DNA of 39,714 nucleotides from Phycisphaerae bacterium (GCA_002717655.1 PBAY01000043.1:1-39714); one strand, 5' to 3'. Positions 24,925-33,829 are shown, numbered from the stretch's first letter. A program made the numbers and translations. The notes: generated by a model from the letters alone, not told the origin.

Positions 24925-26415
24925 ATGTCCAGGATCTGCCTGACTATTCTCATTGCGATGATCACCAGCAGCATGTCATTGGCTGAACAGGGCACGGTGG
25001 CGTGCTCAAGTGTCTCCGAGCTTTTCAACTATCAACCAGTTGAGCCTGAAGGCGGTTTCGAACTGGCGATATCCGGTGACATCGCCGTTGTTCTGGAGTT
25101 GACTGAAGATGACAACTGGGTATCGCAGCATTACCATCGGCAGAATGGAATCTGGGAGTTGGAAGCAACAAGGCCAGCTCCTTATGCCTCCAGTCTGATT
25201 TACGCACCCTTCAAGCGAGCTGATATATCCGGGGATTTGACCATTGTCCGTCCCGACTACATGTCGCCCGGAGGCTTCGCCATCTACAACCGTGATGGAG
25301 GTAACTGGACACTTGAAGCATCCTCCGACGATGGTTCTGGTGGTGAATATGGCCTGTCGGCATCGATCTCCGGTGATGTCGCCGCTCTGGGTAACACCTT
25401 GCAGAGCGATGGCCAGGCCATCATCTACCGACGAAGCAGCAAGGGAGTCTGGTCCCAGGAAGCAATCGTGTCACCACCAAGCGAGGATGCCGTGTTCTTC
25501 GGTGTCGACGTGGCGGTAGATGGTGACAATCTGCTTGTCGCTACTCTTGCTGGAGGAGTCTACGCGTACCAGTTCGATGGCGCGAACTGGACATATCAGC
25601 AGCATCTGACTCATCCTTTGGTCAAGGCACTCGGCACCTCGGTCGATCTGGATGGAAACGTTGCCGTGGTGGGCAGCTACTACGACAAATCACCAGCAGG
25701 TACGGAAGGTGCCGTAGTCTTCCGCCTCAGCGATGGCAATTGGTCCATCGAACAGCAACTCGACACGGCTGATGCGAACATCATCGATCTTGGCTATTCG
25801 GTTCGAGTGGATGGCGACATGGTGGTCGCAACCGCCGGGGTGAACTTCGGTGATTCACTGGTCCCGGGAACAGCACACGTGTACCAGTTCGATGGCACGC
25901 AATGGAATGAGATCGCCCAGATTGAGACATCGGATCCGGATCTGGTCCCTGGGTTCCTGACGAGCCCGATCGTGGGTCTTTCCGGTACCCAGGTCGCCTC
26001 CGGCTTTTACTGGGGCGGTGCCGTTGAGTTCAAGGAGATTGCGATGAATACGTTTCTCCCGCCTGGCGACCCCATTGGACTTGACTGCAACGACAATGAT
26101 CTCTGCGATGACCTCGACATCGCCTCAGGCAACAGTGATGACTGCAATGGAAACCAGATTCCAGATGAGTGTGATCTGGCTGATGGCACCTTGCTTGACG
26201 TCAACCTCGATGGCATCCCGGATGCATGTCAGTGCCTTGGAGATCTGAACGGTGACGAGACTATCGGCGTCGATGACGTCCTCATTCTTCTGACCGAATA
26301 TGGCACCGATTGTTCTGCTGGATGCGTGAGTGATCTCGATGGAAGCGGCGAAGTCAACGTCGATGACCTGCTGTCACTCCTGCAGGTCTATGACACACCC
26401 TGCTCGCAACCCTGA
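24925..26415 (+). CDS. Secreted seven-repeat (propeller-like) protein with C-terminal dockerin-like domain
   Basis: Exported protein of 496 residues. ATG 24925 has GGGGAG eight bases upstream and starts a signal peptide (MSRICLTILIAMITSSMSLA). Seven degenerate repeats carry an (S/D)G(D/N)-x3-V core: ISGDIAVVL, ISGDLTIVR, ISGDVAALG, VDGDNLLVA, LDGNVAVVG, VDGDMVVAT and LSGTQVASG. They sit about 50-60 residues apart, with FDG-x-x-W or -GNW strands between them, as in FG-GAP/integrin-like beta-propellers. Then come calcium-binding thrombospondin-3-like repeats (DDCNGNQIPDECD, DVNLDGIPDAC) and two EF-hand-like dockerin halves (GDLNGDETIGVDD, SDLDGSGEVNVDD). It probably acts on the cell surface or outside; binding partners are unknown. 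It is the first gene of the dockerin-rich locus. Confidence 0.8.
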   Translation: MSRICLTILIAMITSSMSLAEQGTVACSSVSELFNYQPVEPEGGFELAISGDIAVVLELTEDDNWVSQHYHRQNGIWELEATRPAPYASSLIYAPFKRADISGDLTIVRPDYMSPGGFAIYNRDGGNWTLEASSDDGSGGEYGLSASISGDVAALGNTLQSDGQAIIYRRSSKGVWSQEAIVSPPSEDAVFFGVDVAVDGDNLLVATLAGGVYAYQFDGANWTYQQHLTHPLVKALGTSVDLDGNVAVVGSYYDKSPAGTEGAVVFRLSDGNWSIEQQLDTADANIIDLGYSVRVDGDMVVATAGVNFGDSLVPGTAHVYQFDGTQWNEIAQIETSDPDLVPGFLTSPIVGLSGTQVASGFYWGGAVEFKEIAMNTFLPPGDPIGLDCNDNDLCDDLDIASGNSDDCNGNQIPDECDLADGTLLDVNLDGIPDACQCLGDLNGDETIGVDDVLILLTEYGTDCSAGCVSDLDGSGEVNVDDLLSLLQVYDTPCSQP

Positions 26416-26461
26416 AAATCGGTTGGCATGCATATTTGAGGTGGCGAAAGAGCTTTGTTCG

Positions 26462-26489
26462 TTGATCCGGGACAGCGCTGTGCCATAAT
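26462..26489 (+). promoter_or_regulatory. Sigma70-type promoter (extended -10) of the first beta-helix pair
   Basis: TTGATC (26462-26467), 16-bp spacer, CATAAT (26484-26489), with TG one base before the -10. It lies 27 bp upstream of the ATG at 26516 and should drive both coupled beta-helix genes. Confidence 0.7.
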
Positions 26490-26515
26490 CGATGATCCCT
26501 TTCTCAGGAGCTTCG

Positions 26516-27463
26516 ATGTATCACCTCATTGCCGCCACCGCCGGTCTGATGTTCGCCGGTATCGCCGGTGCAGACACCCTGCAGGTGCCCAGCGACTACC
26601 CCACCATCAGTGATGCAATTACTGCCGCCCAACAGGGTGACACCATTGCCATCGCGGCTGGTACCTATTTCGAATCGGATCTCTTCATTGCAGATGCTGA
26701 CATCACCATCACGGGCGATGTGTTTCCTGATGGCTCACCAGCGGTCAAGATCGACGGCGAGTCAACACACAACATACTGCTGGCCATCGGCCTCGCCGGT
26801 GCAACCGGCGCAACGGTGGAGAATCTGATCTTCACCGGCTCCACTGGCAATGCCCTCTGGATCTATCACCACTCTCCCACGATACGCAACTGCACCTTCG
26901 TCGAGAATGTCTCCGAGTTTCAGGGGACCGCTGTGTGGAGCAGTTCGACGGAAGCCGTCTTCGAGGATTGCCGCTTCATCGGCAATGTCGCAGAAGCCAA
27001 CGGCAACATCGTTCATACCAAGGGGGTCACCGGCCTGAGATCCGGAGACAACGGCAGCCCCACCTTCCGCGACTGCCTCTTTGAGAACAACTCAGGCTCA
27101 AGCATCCTGCAGAGCTTGTACTGGGATGCCCGTCTTGAAGACTGTGATTTCCAGAACAATGCAGCTGCTTCCATTCTCCACACGTATCAAGGAAGCATGA
27201 CGCTTCTCAATACGGTCATCTGTGAGAATCAGGGAGATCCAATCAACGGTGACTGGATCGACGAAGGCGGCAATTTTCTCGGTGAAGTCTGCCCCGCTGA
27301 TTGCATGGGAGACTTCAATGGAGATCAGACCATCGGCGTGGATGATCTTCTTTCATTGCTTGAGGCCTATCTGGTCAATGCCGATGGCGACTGCGATGGC
27401 GACGACGACACCGATGTGGATGATCTGCTGCTGTTGATCGGGGTGTTCGGTCAGAACTGCTGA
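26516..27463 (+). CDS. Short secreted right-handed beta-helix protein with dockerin-like C-terminus
   Basis: Exported protein of 315 residues; ATG 26516 with AGGAG five bases upstream and signal peptide MYHLIAATAGLMFAGIAGA. The N-terminal cap QVPSDYPTISDAITAA with GDTIAIAAGTY is the start shared by all beta-helix proteins of this locus. The helix part is short (about residues 75-240), with coils carrying single Cys residues (IRNCTF, FEDCRF, FRDCLF, LEDCDF). The cap segment GDWIDEGGN leads into the dockerin-like pair (GDFNGDQTIGVDD, then a second loop GDCDGDDDTDVDD). Its TGA overlaps the next ATG by one base (TGATG), so translation of the two is probably coupled. Surface adhesion or glycan binding is plausible; no catalytic residues were recognised. 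Confidence 0.8.
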   Translation: MYHLIAATAGLMFAGIAGADTLQVPSDYPTISDAITAAQQGDTIAIAAGTYFESDLFIADADITITGDVFPDGSPAVKIDGESTHNILLAIGLAGATGATVENLIFTGSTGNALWIYHHSPTIRNCTFVENVSEFQGTAVWSSSTEAVFEDCRFIGNVAEANGNIVHTKGVTGLRSGDNGSPTFRDCLFENNSGSSILQSLYWDARLEDCDFQNNAAASILHTYQGSMTLLNTVICENQGDPINGDWIDEGGNFLGEVCPADCMGDFNGDQTIGVDDLLSLLEAYLVNADGDCDGDDDTDVDDLLLLIGVFGQNC

Positions 27464-30021
27464 TGAAGACTGTCCTGTTGACCATTCTGACCTGCGTGTT
27501 GACTCTGAAGGGTCATGCTGTTGCCGATGTCCTTCGGGTTCCCTCCGAGTATCCCACCATTCAAGGCGCCATTGATGACGCATCTTCCGGCGATACGGTC
27601 TCCATCGCCCCCGGGCTCTACAACGAACATTCGATCAACCCCAATGGCAAGTCCATCACGATTCAGGGGACACGCAACAGCAACGGGACGCTCACGACCA
27701 CCATTGATGCCCTGCAGGCTGGCCAGGTCTTCACCATCAGCCTCGGAGAAGGGCCGGATACCGTGATCAAGGATCTGGTGATTCGCAGTGGATTTCATTT
27801 CCATGGCGGGGGGATCTACTGTGATAACAACAGCCACCCCACCATCAGCGGCTGCATGCTTGAAGGCAACAGTGCCTACGAAGGTGGCGGGATCTACTGC
27901 GACAACAACAGCCACCCCACCATCAGCGGCTGCACGATCTCAGGCAACACGGTCAACGAGGCTGGCGGCGGAATCTTCTGCAACGACAGCACACCCAACA
28001 TCAGCAACTGCACGATCGAAGGCAACTCTGCAAGGAAGGGCGGCGGTATCTTCTGTGAGGACAGCAGTCCCACGATGACCGACTGCATCATCGAGAACAA
28101 CACGTCGATTGGCCAGTACGGAGGCGGCGGCGGAATCTTCTGCGACAACAGCAACCCTACCCTCAACGGCTGCACGATCTCGAGCAACACGGCCGACTTC
28201 GACGGCGGCGGGATCTACTGCCAAACCAGCAGCCCGGACCTGAACAACTGCTTCATCGAGGGCAACACGACCCAGTATGACAGCGGCGGCGGGATCTACT
28301 GCAACGCCAGCAGCCCCACCGTCAGCGATTGTACGATCTCGCACAACACGGCCAGTTCCGACGGCGGTGGGATCCACTGCCTCGACAACAGCAACCCCAC
28401 CATCAGCGGCTGCATGATCACGGGCAACACGTCGAACAGTGCCGGTGGTGGGATCGAGTGCTACAACAACAGCAACCCCACCATCACCGACTGCACGATC
28501 TCGGGAAATACGGCGGATGACTATGGCGGTGGGTTGCTCTTCGGAAACAGCAACCCCATCATCACCGGATGCACGATCCAGAGCAACGCTGCCGATCTTG
28601 GCGGCGGGATCTACTGCCTTGAAGGCAGCCAGCCCACCATGACCGACTGCCTCTTCCAGGGCAATCGTTCCGGAAGCGGTGGTGGCCTCTACAACCAGAA
28701 CAGCTCACCCGCTCTCGATGGCTGCACTTTCGAGGGAAACATCGCTGATGAGGAGATGGGATATGGATGGGGTGGCGGACTCGCCAACTGGGGCAACTCG
28801 GACCCCGTTCTGGACGGCTGCCAGTTCATCTCCAATCAGGCTGACACCGATGGTGGTGGCATGGTCAGCAACGGCGCTTCCGACCCGACCATGATCAACT
28901 GCGAATTCCGATCCAACACGGCTGTCAGGGGCGGCGGCAACTACAGCCTGAACAGCTCGCAAGGAACGTTCGTGGGCTGCAGCTTCATAGGTAACACCGC
29001 GGAACATGGCGGCGGATTCCATGCCTCAAGCGGCTGCAGCAGCCAGCTGACAGGTTGTGCCTTCACGGACAACACCGCCAGTGAGCTTGGTGGCGGAATG
29101 CACAACGAGAATGGCGACCTCGACATCGAGGACTGCACCTTCATGGGAAATTCCGCCAGAGTCGGCGCAGGATTCTCAAGCAGCGGTGGTTACCCGTATC
29201 TGGAAGACTGCCTGTTCGATCAGAACACGGCAACCGACTACGGGGCCGGCATCTATCTCTACGACTACGATTTTTCGAACGTCAGGAACTGCATCCTCAC
29301 CAACAATGTGGCCAACCGAGGAACAGCCATCTACGCTGATTCAAGCAATGGTTATATCAATGACTGTGTCATCCAGGGCAATACCGCCACCAGTTCAGCC
29401 GCTGGCATCTACTCCATCAACGGTGGCGACCTGCGCATCATTGATTGTCAGGTGATCGACAATCAGGCCCTTCGAGCAACTGGTATTCGATGTGACAGCA
29501 GCAATCCAAACATCGTCGGATGTACGGTCAGCGGCAATATCGCCAATGGCTCACCCGGTGTCGGCGGTGGCATTCTGCTGGTCACGAGCAGTCCAAACAT
29601 CGTCCAGTGCCGCATCATCGACAACCAGGCCGACCTTGGAGCCGGATTCTATGTCGGCAGCTTGTGCTCACCGTATGTAGGCAGCTGCGTGATCTCGAAC
29701 AATGAGGCAACGCAGGATGGCGGCGGCTTCTACGCTCAGGCGAACACTGAGACGAGATTGATCAACTCTCTGATCTGCAGCAACACCCCCACCCAGATCA
29801 CCGGTTCCTGGATCGACCGGGGCGGCAATCAGGTCCTGAATGAATGCTCGACCTGCACAGGCGACCTCAATGGCGATGATCTGGTGAATGTGAATGACGT
29901 CCTGTTCCTGGTGTCCGTCTGGGATGAGGTCAATCCCGCAGCGGATCTGGACGAGGATGGTCTGGTCGACACGGATGACCTGCTGATCCTCCTGGGGCAG
30001 TACGGCGAACAATGCCCCTGA
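27463..30021 (+). CDS. Large secreted right-handed beta-helix protein (about 25 coils) with dockerin-like C-terminus
   Basis: Exported protein of 852 residues; signal peptide MKTVLLTILTCVLTLKGHAVA. It has no separate Shine-Dalgarno and overlaps the preceding stop by one base. After the N-cap (RVPSEYPTIQGAIDDA, GDTVSIAPGLY), about 25 coils of 24-30 residues follow the pattern GGGIYC-x5-P-x-I-x-x-C-x-I-x-x-N-x-A, from residue 118 to about 770. Cysteines recur at two fixed coil positions in the first third and at one position later, so they should stack into ladders. The segment ITGSWIDRGGN ends the helix. A dockerin-like pair (GDLNGDDLVNVND, ADLDEDGLVDTDD) closes the protein. It is probably a long surface rod. 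Pectate-lyase-type active residues were not recognised, so a structural, adhesive or binding role is inferred. Confidence 0.85.
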   Translation: MKTVLLTILTCVLTLKGHAVADVLRVPSEYPTIQGAIDDASSGDTVSIAPGLYNEHSINPNGKSITIQGTRNSNGTLTTTIDALQAGQVFTISLGEGPDTVIKDLVIRSGFHFHGGGIYCDNNSHPTISGCMLEGNSAYEGGGIYCDNNSHPTISGCTISGNTVNEAGGGIFCNDSTPNISNCTIEGNSARKGGGIFCEDSSPTMTDCIIENNTSIGQYGGGGGIFCDNSNPTLNGCTISSNTADFDGGGIYCQTSSPDLNNCFIEGNTTQYDSGGGIYCNASSPTVSDCTISHNTASSDGGGIHCLDNSNPTISGCMITGNTSNSAGGGIECYNNSNPTITDCTISGNTADDYGGGLLFGNSNPIITGCTIQSNAADLGGGIYCLEGSQPTMTDCLFQGNRSGSGGGLYNQNSSPALDGCTFEGNIADEEMGYGWGGGLANWGNSDPVLDGCQFISNQADTDGGGMVSNGASDPTMINCEFRSNTAVRGGGNYSLNSSQGTFVGCSFIGNTAEHGGGFHASSGCSSQLTGCAFTDNTASELGGGMHNENGDLDIEDCTFMGNSARVGAGFSSSGGYPYLEDCLFDQNTATDYGAGIYLYDYDFSNVRNCILTNNVANRGTAIYADSSNGYINDCVIQGNTATSSAAGIYSINGGDLRIIDCQVIDNQALRATGIRCDSSNPNIVGCTVSGNIANGSPGVGGGILLVTSSPNIVQCRIIDNQADLGAGFYVGSLCSPYVGSCVISNNEATQDGGGFYAQANTETRLINSLICSNTPTQITGSWIDRGGNQVLNECSTCTGDLNGDDLVNVNDVLFLVSVWDEVNPAADLDEDGLVDTDDLLILLGQYGEQCP
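27805..29750 (+). repeat. Degenerate tandem repeat (72-87 bp units) coding for beta-helix coils
   Basis: About 25 in-frame units, each coding one coil. The first two units, 78 bp apart (from 27812 and 27890), differ in only two bases over the 45-bp core that codes for IYCDNNSHPTISGC. Later units drift. The high local identity favours unit gain and loss by recombination. Confidence 0.8.
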
Positions 30022-30100
30022 TGACGTCAGATTGGGAACATCGGACTTCCGAAAATCCCTTCTTCAAGTAGCGATAACGGCGTTTCTGGAAAAACATCCG

Positions 30101-30115
30101 GGCGGCTGCGCCGCC
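30101..30115 (+). terminator. GC-rich hairpin after the first beta-helix pair
   Basis: GGCGGC-TGC-GCCGCC is a perfect 6-bp stem with a 3-nt loop, 80 bp past the stop of the large beta-helix gene. There is no T-run, so factor-independent termination is uncertain. The rest of the 249-bp gap to the next gene shows nothing else clear. Confidence 0.4.
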
Positions 30116-30270
30116 TCCTCCCAGTGGAATCTTTCTCAAGCCCACGAAACATGCGGTCAGACCACAGGTCGGATCGCCAACTTGAGCGCCCTGGTATTGA
30201 TTCTGAACCCGATCAAGGCGATGACCGGCCTTCACGGAATCACAACCACACTGAACTGGAGATGAGACTG

Positions 30271-30903
30271 ATGAAATCCCTCAGCGCGATCGTTGCACTT
30301 TTCATGCTTGCAGGACCTGCATGTATCCAGAACACTGCTATGGCGAACGGTGTCTGCTGCATTGATTCATGGCAAGGCCCGCACTGCATCGCCACCAATG
30401 AATTAACTTGTGCTGTCTTCTATCAGGGCACCTGGCATCCCAGTGCCCATTGCGATGACTTCAACTGCAACGAAGTCGGTCCATGCTGCCTGGGAAACGA
30501 CTGCATCAACTTGGAACTGGATGAATGTCTTGATGTCGGTGGCACCTTCCATCACGAAACCGACAGTTGCGACGATGACATGTGCTCACAACCGACCATC
30601 AAGGGCGCATGCTGTGATGCCGATGTCTCTATTGGAGACGGCTGCATCCTGCTGCCGGAATCTGAATGCAACGATCTTGGCGGTACGTATCAAGGCGACT
30701 TTAGCAACTGTGAGACATCCTGTGGATGCCCTGGCGATCTGAACAACGACCAGAATATTGGCGTCGATGATCTCCTCATCGTCCTGTCCGAATATGGCCT
30801 GAGCTGTACGGATGGGTGCCTGAGCGATTTCGATGAAAGCGGAAATGTGAATATCGATGATCTGCTCACGATGCTCAGCTATTACGGACTGCCCTGCTCC
30901 TGA
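30271..30903 (+). CDS. Secreted Cys-rich protein with GACC-type repeats and dockerin-like C-terminus
   Basis: Exported protein of 210 residues. ATG 30271 is preferred, with GGAG nine bases upstream; another in-frame ATG (30262) directly abuts the GGAG. The signal peptide is MKSLSAIVALFMLAGPACIQ...AMA. Three Cys-rich repeats of 35-45 residues follow: NGVCCIDSWQGPHC, VGPCCLGNDCINLELDEC and KGACCDADVSIGDGC. Each ends in a Gly-Gly/Gly-Thr-(F/W/Y) turn (GGTFHHE, GGTYQGD) and further Cys. This repeat type is frequent in exported planctomycete proteins; its function is not known to me. A dockerin-like EF-hand pair ends the protein (GDLNNDQNIGVDD, SDFDESGNVNIDD). A good terminator follows. Confidence 0.75.
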   Translation: MKSLSAIVALFMLAGPACIQNTAMANGVCCIDSWQGPHCIATNELTCAVFYQGTWHPSAHCDDFNCNEVGPCCLGNDCINLELDECLDVGGTFHHETDSCDDDMCSQPTIKGACCDADVSIGDGCILLPESECNDLGGTYQGDFSNCETSCGCPGDLNNDQNIGVDDLLIVLSEYGLSCTDGCLSDFDESGNVNIDDLLTMLSYYGLPCS

Positions 30904-30927
30904 TCCGCAAAAGCTTCATCATATTCA

Positions 30928-30958
30928 CAGGCCGCTTCACCTCATGTGAAGCGGCCTG
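30928..30958 (+). terminator. Hairpin terminator after the Cys-rich gene
   Basis: CAGGCCGCTTCAC (30928-30940) and GTGAAGCGGCCTG (30946-30958), a perfect 13-bp stem with 5-nt loop, followed by CATTTCTT. It lies 25 bp past the stop codon. Confidence 0.75.
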
Positions 30959-30986
30959 CATTTCTTCGTTGGTGTGACCGCTCACT

Positions 30987-31015
30987 TTGACCCGCATATG
31001 CGATTGAATTAGTCT
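30987..31015 (+). promoter_or_regulatory. Sigma70-type promoter of the SYLF lipoprotein gene
   Basis: TTGACC (30987-30992) and TAGTCT (31010-31015) with a 17-bp spacer. The -35 is strong and the -10 weaker. It lies 45 bp upstream of the ATG at 31061. Confidence 0.55.
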
Positions 31016-31060
31016 TCATCCTTCTGAACGATCACGGTCACTTCTCAGAAGGAAGCACAG

Positions 31061-31633
31061 ATGAGATCCAGTACCCACCGCCTCGTGATGAACATGCTGC
31101 TGACTGCAGTGTTCGCACTCTTCTTGATTCACACTTCCGCCTGCTCGACGACACCTGATGCCAAGGATCAGTCCTCGGTCATCGCCGATGGACGAACAGC
31201 ATTGAATTGGTTCACCAGAGAAGTCCCTGGCCTGGAATCCCAGCTTGCGAACTCAGCCGGCTACATCATCTATCCTGGCATCGGCCAGTATGGAATTCTC
31301 ATCGGCGGAGGGAAGTTCGGACGAGGCGTGGTCTACAACAGTCAACGCCGCCAGGTCGGCTGGGCCTATCTGAATGCGGCTTCCGCTGGGCTCCAGATCG
31401 GTGCACAGGGCTTCAAGATGCTGGTCGTGTTTCAGAATGCCACGACGATGTCCGAGTTCGAGAACAACAAGTTGACCGGCGATGTCGGCGCAACCGTCGT
31501 TGCTGCGGACAAGGGCACCGCAGGCACGGCTTCCTTCACCAATGGTGTCGCCGTCTACCAGGGGGGCCAGACGGGCCTGATGGCTGGGGCGAGTGTCGGT
31601 CTCGACTACATGCGATTCGAAGCCATTCAGTAA
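31061..31633 (+). CDS. SYLF (YSC84-type lipid-binding) domain lipoprotein
   Basis: Product of 190 residues; AAGGAAG precedes the ATG. The N-terminal hydrophobic segment ends in a lipobox-like HTSAC (Cys28), so it is likely a lipid-anchored envelope protein. The SYLF/YSC84 domain covers about 55-190. It has AGYIIYPGIGQYGILIGGGKFGRGVVY, then GLQIGAQGFKMLVVFQ, and ends VYQGGQTGLMAGASVGLDYMRF. In eukaryotes the domain binds phosphoinositides; bacterial members are common small exported proteins of poorly known role. It is a stand-alone unit with its own promoter and a strong terminator, embedded among dockerin genes but without a dockerin. Confidence 0.88.
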   Translation: MRSSTHRLVMNMLLTAVFALFLIHTSACSTTPDAKDQSSVIADGRTALNWFTREVPGLESQLANSAGYIIYPGIGQYGILIGGGKFGRGVVYNSQRRQVGWAYLNAASAGLQIGAQGFKMLVVFQNATTMSEFENNKLTGDVGATVVAADKGTAGTASFTNGVAVYQGGQTGLMAGASVGLDYMRFEAIQ

Positions 31634-31655
31634 TCAACTCAGACGAACCGTACAC

Positions 31656-31688
31656 AGGCCGCTTCTGAGATCAGAAGTGGCCTTTTTC
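31656..31688 (+). terminator. Intrinsic terminator after the SYLF gene
   Basis: AGGCCGCTTCTGA pairs with TCAGAAGTGGCCT (one G-T wobble, 4-nt effective loop) and is followed by five T. It lies 22 bp past the stop. The 5' arm begins with the same AGGCCGCTTC as the terminator at 30928. Confidence 0.85.
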
Positions 31689-31721
31689 ATCCATTCAAAG
31701 CCTCGAGTTCTCAATTTGATA

Positions 31722-31750
31722 TTGATCAAGGAATGAACAACCGCCACAAT
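31722..31750 (+). promoter_or_regulatory. Sigma70-type promoter of the split-dockerin gene
   Basis: TTGATC (31722-31727) and CACAAT (31745-31750) with a 17-bp spacer. It lies 34 bp upstream of the preferred ATG at 31785. The -35 hexamer is identical to those at 26462 and 36162. Confidence 0.65.
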
Positions 31751-31784
31751 CTTCCTGTGATGATCAGGTACAGGACTCGTGAAG

Positions 31785-33794
31785 ATGCTTGAATCAATTT
31801 TCAACCGGCCAGTGGCAGCCTTACTCTGGGTGTTGATCCCATTGAACCTGCATGCTGCAGGAATTGAGTCGGAATTCCAGTATCCATTCGCGACAACCAG
31901 CTTCGAAGACTGCCTGACCTCTCCCTACAACCTGTACATGGATCTTGGTGACCCTGATGTTGATCACGAGCTGATCAACAATGCCTTTGATCCAGTCAAA
32001 GAATGCTCTGAACCCCGGGTGACCTGGCCTGCTACCAGTTCCGAACTTGGCTTTACCGCCTGGTACTACTCAACCGGAGGAATTGGACTGACCGAATCAG
32101 GCGGTGACTACTTCGGTGTCACTGAATATACCGGGTACGTCGGCAGCTATACGGACGGCATTCGCGGTTATCAGATGGGTGACACCGATGGCATCGTCGA
32201 ACTTCGCTTTGACACGGTCACCAATACCGAATCCGACTACTGGGACATGACCGTCGATCTGTTCGCAGCGGATACTGGATGGGAAAATGCCGATCAGCTG
32301 GAAGTTGTCCTGCTTGTCGATGAGGGCATCGAGTTGAGCGTCTTTCAGGCAGAAGGCGATGAAATCGAATCCATCGCGGGCTCATGGCTCACCATTCAGC
32401 AGGAACTCACGGATTACACTTCGGCAAGACTGTCCATCAAACTGATTTCCTCCACTGACAGCGAATGCATCTTCATCGACCGTGTTCGTTTCAACAAAGC
32501 CTGTCAGGTGGCACGAACTGGAGAGTCAGAGGATTGCAATCAAAATGGAATTGCAGACAGCTGCGATCTCGAATCAGGCATTGCCGATGACTGCAATGGG
32601 AATGGAATCCCGGACTCCTGCGATCTGTTCATCGGACTACTCACCGATCTGAATGCCGACGGCCGACCGGACGAATGCTACAGCTGCAACGCCGACATCC
32701 AGAATGATGGCCAGGTCAATGTCAATGATCTTCTGGAAGCGATCTCCAGCTGGGGCCCCTGTGACCAGGACACCCCACCTTCGCCTGCCAGAGGCCTCCT
32801 TGATCGCTGGGATGCTGATGATCTTCGAATCATGGCCTGGAACATGTACAACTTCACTGTTCTGGAGATACCTGAAGAACGATCCGAAGCCATGGCCAGA
32901 GTCATCGTCGCCCTGAATCCCGATGTGATCGTGTTTCAGGAGATCACGCTTTCGCCCGATGATGTCAATGCATCGGAACTTCGTCTCTGGCTTGAATCCA
33001 ACATCGATCCGGGACCATGGCACATCCATGACGGAATCGATACGGGAATACGCAATGTCATCGCTTCACGCCTTGAACTGGACATGCTCGAAACGCAGAC
33101 TGATCCTGCTCCATTGAACAGTCCTCGTGGTGCCACCATGGCTCGTGTGAATTGTCCCGATGAGCGATGGAGCACCGACCTCTATCTCATCGGGGTTCAT
33201 TTCAAGGCGTTCGGTGATTGTGAATCGGAACGCAAACGTCAGGGAGCTGCCGACTCGATTGCCAACTGGATCGGCGATCTTCGCACACCCGGGGGTGTAG
33301 TCGATCTGCCTGAACAGACTCCGATATTCGTACTTGGCGACATGAATTTCTACAGCGACGGACTTCAACCAGAGCTGACCCTGTTGAACGGTGACATCCT
33401 CGATGAGGATCGATTCGGCTCTGACATCCCAGGAGACTGGGATGAGACCGCACTGTCGGATTTGCGCCCCCCTCAACTGGTCACTGGGGAGACCTGGACC
33501 CTCTGGGGAGATGATAGTTACGAACCATCAAGAACGGATCGCATCATCACCACCAACAGTGTGTTGATGCGACAGAACATGTTCGTCCTTAACACGACCG
33601 TCCTGCCCAGTGATGTACTTGACCAGTATGGTCTGCAAGTGAATGACACGACTCGCGAAGTCGCCTCGGACCATCTTCCAGTAGTCATCGATCTTCGAGA
33701 TCCTGCATATTGCCCCTCTGATGTCGATCATGATGGTGTCGTTGGAGTCAACGACATCCTTGAGATCATTGCCAGCTGGGGCCTGTGCCCCTGA
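31785..33794 (+). CDS. Secreted endonuclease/exonuclease/phosphatase-fold protein bracketed by two half-dockerins
   Basis: Exported protein of 669 residues. ATG 31785 has AGGA nine bases upstream; GTG 31779 is the alternative. A signal peptide (VAALLWVLIPLNLHA) leads to an N-terminal module (about 25-240) that looks like a lectin/jelly-roll strand domain ending in CIFIDRVRF. Calcium-type repeats follow (DCNQNGIADSCD, DCNGNGIPDSCD). One dockerin half (DIQNDGQVNVND) lies at about 301-325. The EEP catalytic domain covers about 348-640 with a full set of active-site residues: Asn353, Glu386 (VFQE), His472 (GVHF), Asp519/Asn521 (GDMN) and Asp629/His630 (SDH). The second dockerin half (DVDHDGVVGVND) is at the C-terminus, about 643-669. 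It likely hydrolyses phosphodiesters or phosphomonoesters outside the cell (DNA, lipid head group or other); the substrate is unknown. Confidence 0.88.
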   Translation: MLESIFNRPVAALLWVLIPLNLHAAGIESEFQYPFATTSFEDCLTSPYNLYMDLGDPDVDHELINNAFDPVKECSEPRVTWPATSSELGFTAWYYSTGGIGLTESGGDYFGVTEYTGYVGSYTDGIRGYQMGDTDGIVELRFDTVTNTESDYWDMTVDLFAADTGWENADQLEVVLLVDEGIELSVFQAEGDEIESIAGSWLTIQQELTDYTSARLSIKLISSTDSECIFIDRVRFNKACQVARTGESEDCNQNGIADSCDLESGIADDCNGNGIPDSCDLFIGLLTDLNADGRPDECYSCNADIQNDGQVNVNDLLEAISSWGPCDQDTPPSPARGLLDRWDADDLRIMAWNMYNFTVLEIPEERSEAMARVIVALNPDVIVFQEITLSPDDVNASELRLWLESNIDPGPWHIHDGIDTGIRNVIASRLELDMLETQTDPAPLNSPRGATMARVNCPDERWSTDLYLIGVHFKAFGDCESERKRQGAADSIANWIGDLRTPGGVVDLPEQTPIFVLGDMNFYSDGLQPELTLLNGDILDEDRFGSDIPGDWDETALSDLRPPQLVTGETWTLWGDDSYEPSRTDRIITTNSVLMRQNMFVLNTTVLPSDVLDQYGLQVNDTTREVASDHLPVVIDLRDPAYCPSDVDHDGVVGVNDILEIIASWGLCP

Positions 33795-33829
33795 TTAGAG
33801 GGCCATCAGTTCATGACAGTTTGAAACAA

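Noticed and set aside
27805..29750. CRISPR-like array
   Set aside because: Units are in frame, degenerate, 72-87 bp, without constant repeats and unique spacers; they code for beta-helix coils, and no cas gene is near.
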